Assembly: GCA_949297285.1 (NCBI GenBank) | Contig: CASFRL010000001.1 | Span: forward strand, 1-56,669 | DNA from: an uncultured Bacteroidales bacterium | GTDB taxonomy: Bacteria > Bacteroidota > Bacteroidia > Bacteroidales > Coprobacteraceae | Direction: 5' to 3' | Length of the DNA stretch: 56,669 bases | In this document: positions 1 through 7,936 of the stretch, in pieces | Position numbering within the stretch: the stretch's first letter is position 1 | Layout: the number at the start of each line of letters is the position of its first letter | Made by a program: the position numbers and the translations under genes | Notes under the pieces: model-generated | Told to the model about the DNA's origin: nothing | The model's input: the letters and a program-made list of their open reading frames with translations, nothing else | Database searches by the model: none

Positions 1-131
1 AACGATACCGCTACATTGGCTTCGCCGCCTCCGAATGTTGCCGTAAATTCCGTGGCTTGACTGAATCGTTGATAACCCGGTGTTGCCAAACGCAACATGA
101 TTTCTCCAAATGTGACTACTTTTTTACTCAT
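1..131 (-). CDS. kdgK: 2-keto-3-deoxygluconate kinase, PfkB family (N-terminal part; runs off the left edge)
   Basis: Only the first 43 codons lie in the window. The reverse strand reads from an ATG at 131 into MSKKVVTFGEIMLRLATPGY, followed by a Gly-Gly-Gly-Glu-Ala-Asn stretch. This is the usual start of PfkB-type sugar kinases of the KDG kinase group: an FGE(I/M)(L/M)LRL strand, then a sugar-binding GGxxAN motif. The enzyme phosphorylates 2-keto-3-deoxygluconate to KDPG in the cytoplasm. It starts 22 nt after the uxaC stop, so it is very probably the second gene of a uxaC-kdgK operon. This fits the pathway, because UxaA on the other side of the regulator produces KDG. Other PfkB sugar kinases start similarly, so substrate identity rests partly on context. 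Confidence 0.8.
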   Translation of the reverse strand, partial: MSKKVVTFGEIMLRLATPGYQRFSQATEFTATFGGGEANVAVS

Positions 132-153
132 GGTTCAAATAGATAATGATTAA

Positions 154-1560
154 TTAAAAGTTAAAGAATTTTTTTGCATTATAATAACTAATGTCTTCGA
201 TCATTTGGTTGATCCGATCTATCTCAGAAACAGGAATTTCACCATTTTCCACATCATTTCCTACCAAATTACACAAAGTACGACGGAAATATTCGTGACG
301 CGGATATGAAAGGAAACTGCGCGAATCGGTCAACATTCCGACGAAACGGCTCAATAAGCCCAAAAGAGAAAGCGCATTCATCTGTTTTTCCATACCGTCT
401 TTCTGATCGAGGAACCACCACCCCGAACCGAATTGTATTTTTCCCGGAATCGATCCATCTTGGAAATTACCCAACATCGTGGCAATCACTTCATTGGCGC
501 AAGGATTCAAATTGTACAGAATTGTTTTTGTCAATTTACCCTTAGTATTTAAGCGGTCCAAGAATTTAGACATTGCCTTAGCAGTCGTAAATTCGCCAAT
601 AGAATCGAACCCCGTATCAGGCCCCAATAGCTTGAACATCTTCGTATTATTATTACGAATAGCACCGTAATGGAACTGTTGAGTCCAACCTTTTTCATAA
701 TCCATTTCGCCAAATTCAATCAACATTGCCGATTTAAATTTCAAAATTTCTTCACGGGTCAACTCTTTTCCGCCATAAACTTTGTTGAAAATCGCTTTAA
801 TCTCGGCATCGGTATAATCCTCGGCATAAAATTCTTCTATCCCATGATCCGAAAGTTTACAACCTTGTTCGGCAAAGAAATCATGACGTTTGCGAAGAGC
901 TGCAATCATGTCATCGAAAGTAGAAATGGCGATGCCACTCACTTCGGAGAGTTTTTCTACATAAGCACGAAAATCAGCCGGTACTTCAACCGCCATAGCT
1001 TTGTCAGGACGCCAAGTTGGGAGCATCTTTATTTCAAATCCGCTTTCACGGGTCTTTATATGATATTCGAGAGAATCTACGGGATCATCTGTGGTACAAA
1101 CTACCTCTACATGATAACGGCGCATCATTCCCCGAGCAGAATATTCGGGTAAAGCCAATTTTGCATTACACTCGTCATAGATTTCACGAGCGGTTTGAGG
1201 ATTTAACACTTTATTGATGCCAAAAGCCGTTTTCAATTCCAAATGCGTCCAGTGATAAAGAGGGTTACGCATAGTATAGGGAACTGTTTCAGCCCATTTT
1301 TCAAATTTTTCCCAATCAGAAGTATCTTTTCCCGTACAATAACGTTCTTCTACCCCATTGGTACGCATAGCACGCCATTTATAATGGTCTCCTCCTAACC
1401 AGATCTCGGTTAACGATTTAAACTTATGATCATCTGCGACCATTTGCGGAATTAAATGACAGTGATAATCGATAATAGGCATTTTGGCCGCATGTTCATG
1501 ATATAATTTCTGTGCAGTTTCTGTTTGCAGCAAGAAATTCTCATCCATAAAGTTTTTCAT
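154..1560 (-). CDS. uxaC: Uronate isomerase (glucuronate/galacturonate isomerase)
   Basis: This 468-residue cytoplasmic protein has the normal UxaC length. It belongs to the amidohydrolase superfamily: an early DYHCHL motif (residues 31-36) supplies two metal-ligand histidines, and GGDHYKWRAMRTNG follows, a well conserved UxaC signature. It converts D-galacturonate to D-tagaturonate, or D-glucuronate to D-fructuronate, the first step of hexuronate breakdown. It is transcribed divergently from the LacI-type regulator and uxaB/uxaA, and kdgK follows 22 nt downstream. Operator-like palindromes in the shared upstream region suggest that both directions are controlled by the neighbouring regulator. 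No uxuA or uxuB (mannonate branch) is visible, so within this window galacturonate is the better supported substrate. Confidence 0.96.
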   Translation of the reverse strand: MKNFMDENFLLQTETAQKLYHEHAAKMPIIDYHCHLIPQMVADDHKFKSLTEIWLGGDHYKWRAMRTNGVEERYCTGKDTSDWEKFEKWAETVPYTMRNPLYHWTHLELKTAFGINKVLNPQTAREIYDECNAKLALPEYSARGMMRRYHVEVVCTTDDPVDSLEYHIKTRESGFEIKMLPTWRPDKAMAVEVPADFRAYVEKLSEVSGIAISTFDDMIAALRKRHDFFAEQGCKLSDHGIEEFYAEDYTDAEIKAIFNKVYGGKELTREEILKFKSAMLIEFGEMDYEKGWTQQFHYGAIRNNNTKMFKLLGPDTGFDSIGEFTTAKAMSKFLDRLNTKGKLTKTILYNLNPCANEVIATMLGNFQDGSIPGKIQFGSGWWFLDQKDGMEKQMNALSLLGLLSRFVGMLTDSRSFLSYPRHEYFRRTLCNLVGNDVENGEIPVSEIDRINQMIEDISYYNAKKFFNF

Positions 1561-1633
1561 AATAAGACGTATTTTTTTAATAATAAAGAATGCAAAAACA
1601 GTATTTCAAATTGAAAGTACAGATTTATCGAAC

Positions 1634-1658
1634 AATTTCCGTGTTCGGGCACGAAATT
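1634..1658. promoter_or_regulatory. Imperfect palindrome, candidate second operator for the LacI-type regulator
   Basis: The segment reads AATTTCCGTG, a 6-nt spacer, then CACGAAATT. The right arm is the reverse complement of AATTTCGTG, so the left arm matches with one extra C. The cores (TTC-C-GTGT and CACGAA) resemble the perfect palindrome at 1720-1739. It sits about 75 bp upstream of the uxaC start, on the uxaC side of the regulator's promoter. The operator role is inferred. Confidence 0.4.
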
Positions 1659-1668
1659 ACAATTTTTT

Positions 1669-1698
1669 TTTGAAATACAAAAATATTCTGTATATTTG
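1669..1698 (+). promoter_or_regulatory. Bacteroides-type promoter for the LacI-type regulator operon
   Basis: A TTTG at 1669-1672 is followed, after 18 nt, by TATATTTG at 1691-1698. This matches the Bacteroides primary sigma consensus of -33 TTTG and -7 TAnnTTTG. Transcription would start near 1705, just upstream of the palindrome at 1720-1739, so a bound repressor would block initiation or early elongation. Confidence 0.6.
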
Positions 1699-1719
1699 CA
1701 AGCAAAATTACAAATTATA

Positions 1720-1739
1720 ATTCGTGTGCACACACGAAT
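1720..1739. promoter_or_regulatory. Perfect palindrome, candidate operator of the uxa regulator
   Basis: ATTCGTGTG and CACACGAAT are exact reverse complements separated by CA, giving a 20-bp site. It lies just downstream of the predicted -7 box and 18 bp before the regulator's start codon. Size and symmetry suit a LacI-family operator, although the centre is CA rather than the common CG. Autoregulation plus control of uxaB/uxaA is the simplest reading. Confidence 0.6.
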
Positions 1740-1757
1740 AACAATATATAAGCACCC

Positions 1758-2831
1758 ATGAAGAGCTTACCGGATAAAATAAGGATCAAAGATATTGCCC
1801 GTTTAGCCAATGTATCTACCGGGACCGTCGATCGAGTATTGCACAACAGAGGCGAAGTCTCGGCCAAAAGCCGGGAAAAAGTCGAAAAAGTTCTCAAAGA
1901 GATGCATTATCAACCCAATGTCTATGCATCGGCTCTCGCTTCGAAAAAAAAATATACATTCGCCACATTATTACCGGAGTGCAATGAAGGAGAATATTGG
2001 AGCGACATAAAAAAGGGTGTCGATCAAGCAGCTCATGAATTTTTGGATTTAAATATTTCAGTAGAACAATTTTTTTTCGATCAATACGACAACGCATCAT
2101 TCGAAAAAGTAGCACAATCGGTTTTACAATTAGCCCCAGATGCTGTTTTACTTGCCCCTATATTTAAAGAACAAGTCATTTCTTTAGCTACACAGTTAGA
2201 AGGTAAAGAGATACCATACGTTCTCATCGATTCAGACATAGAAGAAATACACCCGTTAGCTTATTTCGGGATGAATTCGTTACAAAGCGGATACCTTGCG
2301 GCCAAACTATTGTTAAGCGAGGCTCATAAAGATACAGAAATTGCGATTTTCCAAGTTTACAGGTCCGGCAATAAAGGATCGAACCAAACCGAATTGCGCA
2401 TAAAGGGGTTTAAACGGTATATAGAAGAACATCTGCCATCGGCAAAATTACTTTCGGTTAAGATATACGCACAAAATCACACCCGAAATCAGGAAATCAT
2501 AAAAGACTTTTTCAAACAACATCCCCACATACATGAAGCGATCACTTTCAATTCTAAAGTATATTTAATTACCGACTATTTGAAAAAATTAGATATATCC
2601 GGGATTAAATTTATCGGGTATGACCTGCTACAAAAAAACGTAGAGGCCTTAAAATCGGGCGAAGTAAATTTCTTGCTGGCACAACGGCCCGAGATTCAAA
2701 GCTATTTGGGGATGAAAGCATTATGCGAACATAAAATATTTAAAAATGAAATAAAACAAAAAAATTTTATGCCGATCGATATTCTTACTCGCGAGAACAT
2801 CGACTTTTATCTTGATTTTCGAGCAATATAA
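1758..2831 (+). CDS. LacI-family transcriptional regulator of hexuronate genes
   Basis: The 357-residue protein starts with a LacI-type helix-turn-helix (IKDIARLANVSTGTVDRVLH, about residues 10-29) and hinge region (residues about 45-65, QPNVYASALA). A periplasmic-binding-protein-like sensor domain occupies the rest. It should bind DNA as a dimer or tetramer and release it on binding a sugar acid. It sits between uxaC-kdgK (divergent) and uxaB-uxaA (35 nt downstream, same strand), next to two palindromes, so it is the likely local hexuronate regulator. The actual inducer (galacturonate, tagaturonate or another intermediate) cannot be read from the sequence. It is not the GntR-type regulator (UxuR/ExuR) used by enterobacteria. 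Confidence 0.9.
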   Translation: MKSLPDKIRIKDIARLANVSTGTVDRVLHNRGEVSAKSREKVEKVLKEMHYQPNVYASALASKKKYTFATLLPECNEGEYWSDIKKGVDQAAHEFLDLNISVEQFFFDQYDNASFEKVAQSVLQLAPDAVLLAPIFKEQVISLATQLEGKEIPYVLIDSDIEEIHPLAYFGMNSLQSGYLAAKLLLSEAHKDTEIAIFQVYRSGNKGSNQTELRIKGFKRYIEEHLPSAKLLSVKIYAQNHTRNQEIIKDFFKQHPHIHEAITFNSKVYLITDYLKKLDISGIKFIGYDLLQKNVEALKSGEVNFLLAQRPEIQSYLGMKALCEHKIFKNEIKQKNFMPIDILTRENIDFYLDFRAI

Positions 2832-2866
2832 AATTAATTAATATCAACCTAATAATTTTTTATCTT

Positions 2867-4303
2867 ATGAAACAGCTCAACAGAACCAATGTTCAAGCAA
2901 ACAAGTATCCAGAACGGATTATCCAATTCGGAGAAGGTAATTTCTTACGTGCTTTTGTCGATTGGATTATTTACAACATGAACCAAAAAGCCGGATTCAA
3001 TAGCAGCGTAGTTATCGTACAACCGCTGGAAAACGGGATGGTCAATATGCTTAATGAGCAGGACGGACTGTATCATGTAAACTTGCAAGGATTGCAAAAC
3101 GGAAAAGAAATTGACAGCATTCAACTGATCGATGTAGTAAGCCGGGGGTTGAATCCTTATACCCAAAACGATGAATTCTTGAAATTGGCTGAAAATCCGG
3201 AAATGCGTTTTGTTATTTCCAATACAACCGAAGCGGGTATCGCTTTCGATCCGACATGCAAACTGGAAGATGCTCCGGCAAAATCTTATCCGGGTAAATT
3301 AACTCAATTGCTTTATCATCGTTTCAAGACATTCAACGGAGCTGCTGATAAAGGATTGATCATCATGCCTTGTGAATTGATTTTCAACAATGGGAAAGAA
3401 TTAAAAAAATGTGTCGAGAAATATATAGAATTATGGAATTTAGGCAACGATTTCAAACAATGGTTTGAAACGGCTTGCGGTGTTTATTGTACGCTGGTCG
3501 ACCGTATCGTTCCGGGATATCCACGTGACACGATCAATCAAATTCTTGATAAAATACAATTAGAAGACAAACTGGTTGTAAAAGGTGAAATTTTCCATTT
3601 ATGGGTAATCGAAGCTCCGGAATCGGTAGAAAAAGAGTTCCCGGCAGACAAAGCAGGATTGAATGTATTGTTTGTTCCCAGCGAAAAGCCTTACCATGAC
3701 AGAAAAGTAACTTTGTTGAATGGTCCTCACACCGTATTGTCTCCGGTAGGTTATTTATCTGGACTGGATACTGTAAAGGAATGTTGCGAAGATCCGGTTA
3801 TCGGAAAATTTGTCAAGAAAGTCATGTATGACGAATTATTGGAAACATTGGATCTTCCCAAAGAAGAACTGACTCAATTTGCCAATGCTGTTATGGAACG
3901 GTTCCGCAACCCGTTCGTAAAACATTTCGTAACCAGTATCATGTTAAATTCTTTCCCGAAATTCAAAACCAGAGATCTGCCCGGATTAAAAATATATCTG
4001 GAACGGAAAGGCGAACTGCCTTCGGGTCTCGTGCTCGGATTGGCCGGTATCATCACTTATTATAAAGGCGGGAAACGTGGAAATGATGAAATCGTACCCA
4101 AAGATGACCAAGCAATTATAGACTTATTGAAAGATCTTTGGGCTGACGGATGCGTGAAAAACATCGCAAAAGGGGTATTAGGTGCAGAATTTATCTGGGG
4201 TGAAGACCTAAATAATATTCCGGGACTGACTGAAAAACTGTCGGGTTACCTTCAAATGATTCAAGATAAAGGAATGAACGAAACCGTAAAATCCATTCTT
4301 TAA
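2867..4303 (+). CDS. uxaB: Tagaturonate reductase (altronate oxidoreductase)
   Basis: The 478-residue cytoplasmic NAD-dependent dehydrogenase belongs to the mannitol dehydrogenase/UxaB family. The N-terminal nucleotide-binding region contains IIQFGEGNFLRAFVDW (about residues 19-34). A central KVTLLNGPHTVLSP segment is the family's substrate-site signature. It reduces tagaturonate to altronate, the step after UxaC. The start is the ATG at 2867. The gene ends one base before uxaA begins, so the two are almost certainly cotranscribed and probably coupled in translation. A fructuronate reductase (UxuB) would look related, but the adjoining altronate dehydratase favours UxaB. Confidence 0.94.
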   Translation: MKQLNRTNVQANKYPERIIQFGEGNFLRAFVDWIIYNMNQKAGFNSSVVIVQPLENGMVNMLNEQDGLYHVNLQGLQNGKEIDSIQLIDVVSRGLNPYTQNDEFLKLAENPEMRFVISNTTEAGIAFDPTCKLEDAPAKSYPGKLTQLLYHRFKTFNGAADKGLIIMPCELIFNNGKELKKCVEKYIELWNLGNDFKQWFETACGVYCTLVDRIVPGYPRDTINQILDKIQLEDKLVVKGEIFHLWVIEAPESVEKEFPADKAGLNVLFVPSEKPYHDRKVTLLNGPHTVLSPVGYLSGLDTVKECCEDPVIGKFVKKVMYDELLETLDLPKEELTQFANAVMERFRNPFVKHFVTSIMLNSFPKFKTRDLPGLKIYLERKGELPSGLVLGLAGIITYYKGGKRGNDEIVPKDDQAIIDLLKDLWADGCVKNIAKGVLGAEFIWGEDLNNIPGLTEKLSGYLQMIQDKGMNETVKSIL

Positions 4304-4304
4304 A

Positions 4305-5795
4305 ATGAGAACGAATTATTTGAAAATAAATCCGGCCGATAATGTCGCTGTTGCCATAGAGCCTCTGAAAAAAGGAGACCATATTTCTATCGACGGGGAT
4401 GAACTGATTTTACAAGAGGATATTCCTGCCGGGCATAAAGTGGCATTAAAAGATTTTAATGAAAACGAGCATATTATCAAATATGGATATGCGATAGGAC
4501 ATGCCCGATCTTTTATTGCAAAAGGGGGTTGGGTAAACGAAAAAAACATTAAAACCAATTTGGACGGATTGTTGGAATACAATTATTCACCGAAACTGGT
4601 AAAATTGGACATTCCGAACAAGAACCTCACGTTTAAAGGATATCGCCGAAAAAACGGAGAAGTCGGCATTCGTAACGAGATATGGGTAATACCTACCGTA
4701 GGGTGTGTCAACGGTGTTGTCAATCAACTCGCAGACTCTCTTCGCCGCGAGACAGGATCGGTAAATGTCGATGCAATCGTATCATATCCTCACAACTATG
4801 GGTGTTCTCAATTGGGGAATGACCACGAAAATACCCGCAAAATACTACGGGATATGGTCATGCACCCGAATGTAGGTGCCGTATTGGTCGTTGGCCTCGG
4901 TTGTGAAAACAATCAGTTGAGCGCATTCAAGGAATTTCTGGGAGAATACGACGCTGAACGTATCCGCTTTATGGAATGTCAGAAAGTAGACGACGAGTAT
5001 AAAGTGGGAATGGATATTTTGCGGCAACTGTATGATATCGTTTCACAAGATGTCAGGGAAGATATACCGCTAAGCGAACTGAAAGTAGGATTGAAATGTG
5101 GGGGATCCGACGGATTCTCGGGAATTACAGCAAATCCGCTTTTAGGTGTCTTTTCTGATTTCTTGATTGCCCAGGGAGGTACTTCGGTCTTGACAGAAGT
5201 TCCTGAAATGTTCGGAGCTGAAACCATTTTGATGAATCGCTGCGAAACGCCCGAATTGTTCGACAAAACAGTTCATCTCATCAATGACTTCAAGGAATAT
5301 TTCATGGCAAACAACCAACCTGTATACGAAAATCCTTCTCCCGGAAATAAGGCGGGAGGCATCTCTACTCTCGAAGAGAAATCTTTGGGATGTACACAAA
5401 AATGCGGGAAATCGGTTGTCAAGGATGTATTGATGTATGGAGAACGCATCCAGACAAAAGGGCTCAATCTTTTAAGTGCACCCGGGAACGATTTGGTGGC
5501 AGCAACAGCGTTGGCATCATCAGGTTGTCAAATCGTCTTGTTCACGACAGGACGAGGGACTCCATTCGGCACGTATGTCCCTACGATGAAAATTTCGACC
5601 AATAGTAATCTTGCAGCAAACAAGCCAAATTGGATCGACTTCAATGCAGGTACTCTCGTCGAAAACGAACCGATGGATAAGGTAGCAGAACGGTTTATCC
5701 AATACATCATTGAAGTAGCGAGCGGAAAGCAAGTCAACAACGAGAAAAAAGGATACCGGGAAATTGCTATTTTCAAAACAGGTGTTACGTTATAG
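4305..5795 (+). CDS. uxaA: Altronate dehydratase
   Basis: The 496-residue protein has the two-part UxaA structure: an N-terminal SAF-like domain (about residues 10-85) and a long C-terminal catalytic domain that starts near GYRRKNGEVGIRNEIWVIPT. The cysteine-containing segments VGCVNG, YGCSQLG and LGCTQKCGKS are where the family binds its metal. It dehydrates D-altronate to 2-keto-3-deoxygluconate, which KdgK then phosphorylates. It is the last gene of the rightward regulator-uxaB-uxaA operon, and a strong terminator follows 29 nt after its stop. Confidence 0.96.
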   Translation: MRTNYLKINPADNVAVAIEPLKKGDHISIDGDELILQEDIPAGHKVALKDFNENEHIIKYGYAIGHARSFIAKGGWVNEKNIKTNLDGLLEYNYSPKLVKLDIPNKNLTFKGYRRKNGEVGIRNEIWVIPTVGCVNGVVNQLADSLRRETGSVNVDAIVSYPHNYGCSQLGNDHENTRKILRDMVMHPNVGAVLVVGLGCENNQLSAFKEFLGEYDAERIRFMECQKVDDEYKVGMDILRQLYDIVSQDVREDIPLSELKVGLKCGGSDGFSGITANPLLGVFSDFLIAQGGTSVLTEVPEMFGAETILMNRCETPELFDKTVHLINDFKEYFMANNQPVYENPSPGNKAGGISTLEEKSLGCTQKCGKSVVKDVLMYGERIQTKGLNLLSAPGNDLVAATALASSGCQIVLFTTGRGTPFGTYVPTMKISTNSNLAANKPNWIDFNAGTLVENEPMDKVAERFIQYIIEVASGKQVNNEKKGYREIAIFKTGVTL

Positions 5796-5823
5796 CAATA
5801 TTCGCTCTGTATTATAAAAAGGT

Positions 5824-5866
5824 AGAACAGGAATAGAGCTGTATGCTCTATTCCTGTTCTGTTTTT
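5824..5866 (+). terminator. Rho-independent terminator of the uxaB-uxaA operon
   Basis: Perfect 16-bp stem (5824-5839 pairing with 5845-5860) with the 5-nt loop TGTAT, followed by GTTTTTG. It directly follows uxaA. Confidence 0.9.
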
Positions 5867-5903
5867 GATCAGTATCTGCAACTAAAGAAATAGAGATATT
5901 TAT

Positions 5904-5934
5904 TTTGTAATCGGGAAGTGATTTTTTAACTTTG
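5904..5934 (+). promoter_or_regulatory. Bacteroides-type promoter for the Sua5-like gene and followers
   Basis: TTTG at 5904-5907, 19 nt spacing, then TAACTTTG at 5927-5934: an exact -33/-7 match. Transcription should start near 5942. The in-frame ATG at 5932 therefore lies inside the promoter, and the real start must be the ATG at 5959. Confidence 0.75.
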
Positions 5935-5958
5935 CAACTCAACAATACGTATATTTCC

Positions 5959-6522
5959 ATGGAGAATGATATAAAAGAGGCGTGTAAAATCATGCAGAAT
6001 GGAGGGATTATTTTATACCCGACAGATACAATATGGGGAATCGGATGCGATGCGACAAATGAAACAGCAGTAAAAAGAGTATATGAAATAAAAAAACGAA
6101 TCGACAGCAAGGCTTTGATCGTATTGGTAGACACGCCTGCAAAAGTAGATTTCTATGTCGATCGCATTCCGGAAATCGCGTGGGACTTGATCGAAGTTGC
6201 AGACAAACCGTTAACCATAGTTTACTCAAACGCACGCAATCTGGCGACTAACCTGCTTGCGGCAGATGGAAGTGTAGGTATTCGTATTACTCAAGAACCG
6301 TTTTCTCGCAAACTCTGTGAAAGATTCAGAAAAGCGATTGTCTCAACCTCGGCAAACATCAGCGGCTCTCCCTCCCCTGCCAATTTCTCGGAAATTTCGC
6401 AGGAGATAAAAGATGCCGTAGATTACATTGTCGAATACCGCCAAGAAGAAAAGACTCATCCCTCTCCATCGAGTGTTATCAAATTGGAGCCCAATGGAGT
6501 TGTCAAAATATTACGTCCCTAA
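5959..6522 (+). CDS. Sua5/YciO/YrdC-family protein (threonylcarbamoyl-AMP synthase-like)
   Basis: The 187-residue cytoplasmic protein is a single YrdC-like domain. The motif GGIILYPTDTIWGIGCDAT (about residues 15-33) is the nucleotide/threonine site, KKRIDSKALIVLV follows, and STSANISGSPSPANF is the typical C-terminal signature. The family makes threonylcarbamoyl-AMP from threonine, bicarbonate and ATP for the t6A modification of ANN-decoding tRNAs. The upstream ATG at 5932 is rejected because it overlaps the -7 box. The stop codon abuts the ATG of the next gene. The length suits a YrdC/YciO-type protein rather than long Sua5, and YciO-like proteins may have another role. Confidence 0.88.
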   Translation: MENDIKEACKIMQNGGIILYPTDTIWGIGCDATNETAVKRVYEIKKRIDSKALIVLVDTPAKVDFYVDRIPEIAWDLIEVADKPLTIVYSNARNLATNLLAADGSVGIRITQEPFSRKLCERFRKAIVSTSANISGSPSPANFSEISQEIKDAVDYIVEYRQEEKTHPSPSSVIKLEPNGVVKILRP

Positions 6523-7935
6523 ATGAAACAAAAAATACAAATAGCCAAATATTTTGTAGGCGATCTGTTTGCGGTCAGTCTTGCATGGTTTTTGTTCAAT
6601 TTGTTTCGTTACAATCTACTGAATATCGAACGTTTTTTCGGCTCTTTACCGGGATATTTAAGTTCTTCGAAAGTATTTGGAGGACAAATAATATTTCCTT
6701 GCCTGTTCCTATTCATCTTTTATTTATCCGGATATTATAACCGGCCATTTCTCAAATCCCGGTTAGGAGAACTTATTACGACATTTATTTCGATCTTGTG
6801 TTGCACATTCATTGTTTTTTTTATTGCCTTACTCAATGATCAAACGTCCGACGTTTCTACCAGTTACAAACTAATTTTAAGTTTATTCGGCTTATTGTTC
6901 CTCTGCGTATATACTTGTCGAGCAATTATCACACAAAAAGCGACATCACGAATACATAACCGAATATGGGGTTTCAACACGCTTATTATCGGATCGGGGA
7001 CAAAAGCCCAAAATCTGGTTCATGAGTTAAATCACATGCAAAAGTCGATGGGATACAAAATCGTCGGATACGTAAAGACTGAAAAATCACAAGAAAATAT
7101 ACCTTCCGATTTACCTGTATTCGAATTTTCAGAACTCTCTGAAAAGATAAAGGAATTGTCCGTAGAAGAGCTTATCGTCGCACAAGATCTTTATAACCGG
7201 AGGAGTATGCATAAACTGATAAACTGCTTATACCCGCTCGGATTACCGATACAGATAGAAGCCAATGAATATGAGATGTTGACATCCCGCATTAAATTAT
7301 CGAACATATACGGTACGCCATTTATCGATGTAAGTATATGTTCCCTCTCCGATTGCCAAAAAAATATCAAACGGGTATTGGATGTCGTATTATCAGTTTT
7401 TGCCTTGATCATCTTATCTCCATTATTTTTGTTTTTGGCAATAAAAATAAAAACCGGATCGAAAGGGCCTGTCATTTATAAACAACAACGAATCGGTTAC
7501 AGACGAAGAGAGTTTACGCTTTACAAATTTCGTACAATGGTAAACAACGCCGAACAAAACGGGCCTGCATTATCTGACGAAAATGATAAACGTATAACCC
7601 CATTCGGTCGCATTATGCGCAAATACAGGATGGACGAACTTCCTCAATTCTGGAATGTTATCAAAGGAGACATGTCTATCGTAGGGCCTCGTCCCGAACG
7701 AAGGTATTACATAGATCAATTGACACGCCGTGCTCCTTATTACAGCCTATTGCACCAAGTTCGCCCCGGAATAACTTCATGGGGAATGGTAAAATTCGGA
7801 TATGCCCGAAACATAGATGAAATGATAAAACGACTTAAGTACGAAATTCTCTATCTCGAAAATATGTCTTTATTAGTGGATTTAAAAATTATTATTTATA
7901 CAATAAAAACAGTAGTTACAGGAAAAGGTATTTAA
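6523..7935 (+). CDS. Polyprenyl-phosphate sugar phosphotransferase (WbaP/WcaJ-like, exopolysaccharide initiation)
   Basis: The 470-residue membrane protein has an N-terminal part with about four hydrophobic segments (residues 10-130), a central nucleotide-binding-like region (NTLIIGSGTKAQNL), another hydrophobic helix (about residues 290-310), and a C-terminal bacterial sugar transferase domain. The last contains YKQQRIGYRRREFTLYKFRT, MDELPQFWNVIKGDMSIVGP and RPGITSWGMVKFGYA. The family moves a sugar-1-phosphate from a UDP-sugar to undecaprenyl phosphate at the inner face of the cytoplasmic membrane, the first step of capsule or exopolysaccharide synthesis. No glycosyltransferase cluster surrounds it. 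A second transferase of the same type lies at 13262-14656. The sugar specificity is unknown. Confidence 0.9.
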   Translation: MKQKIQIAKYFVGDLFAVSLAWFLFNLFRYNLLNIERFFGSLPGYLSSSKVFGGQIIFPCLFLFIFYLSGYYNRPFLKSRLGELITTFISILCCTFIVFFIALLNDQTSDVSTSYKLILSLFGLLFLCVYTCRAIITQKATSRIHNRIWGFNTLIIGSGTKAQNLVHELNHMQKSMGYKIVGYVKTEKSQENIPSDLPVFEFSELSEKIKELSVEELIVAQDLYNRRSMHKLINCLYPLGLPIQIEANEYEMLTSRIKLSNIYGTPFIDVSICSLSDCQKNIKRVLDVVLSVFALIILSPLFLFLAIKIKTGSKGPVIYKQQRIGYRRREFTLYKFRTMVNNAEQNGPALSDENDKRITPFGRIMRKYRMDELPQFWNVIKGDMSIVGPRPERRYYIDQLTRRAPYYSLLHQVRPGITSWGMVKFGYARNIDEMIKRLKYEILYLENMSLLVDLKIIIYTIKTVVTGKGI

Positions 7936-7936
7936 C

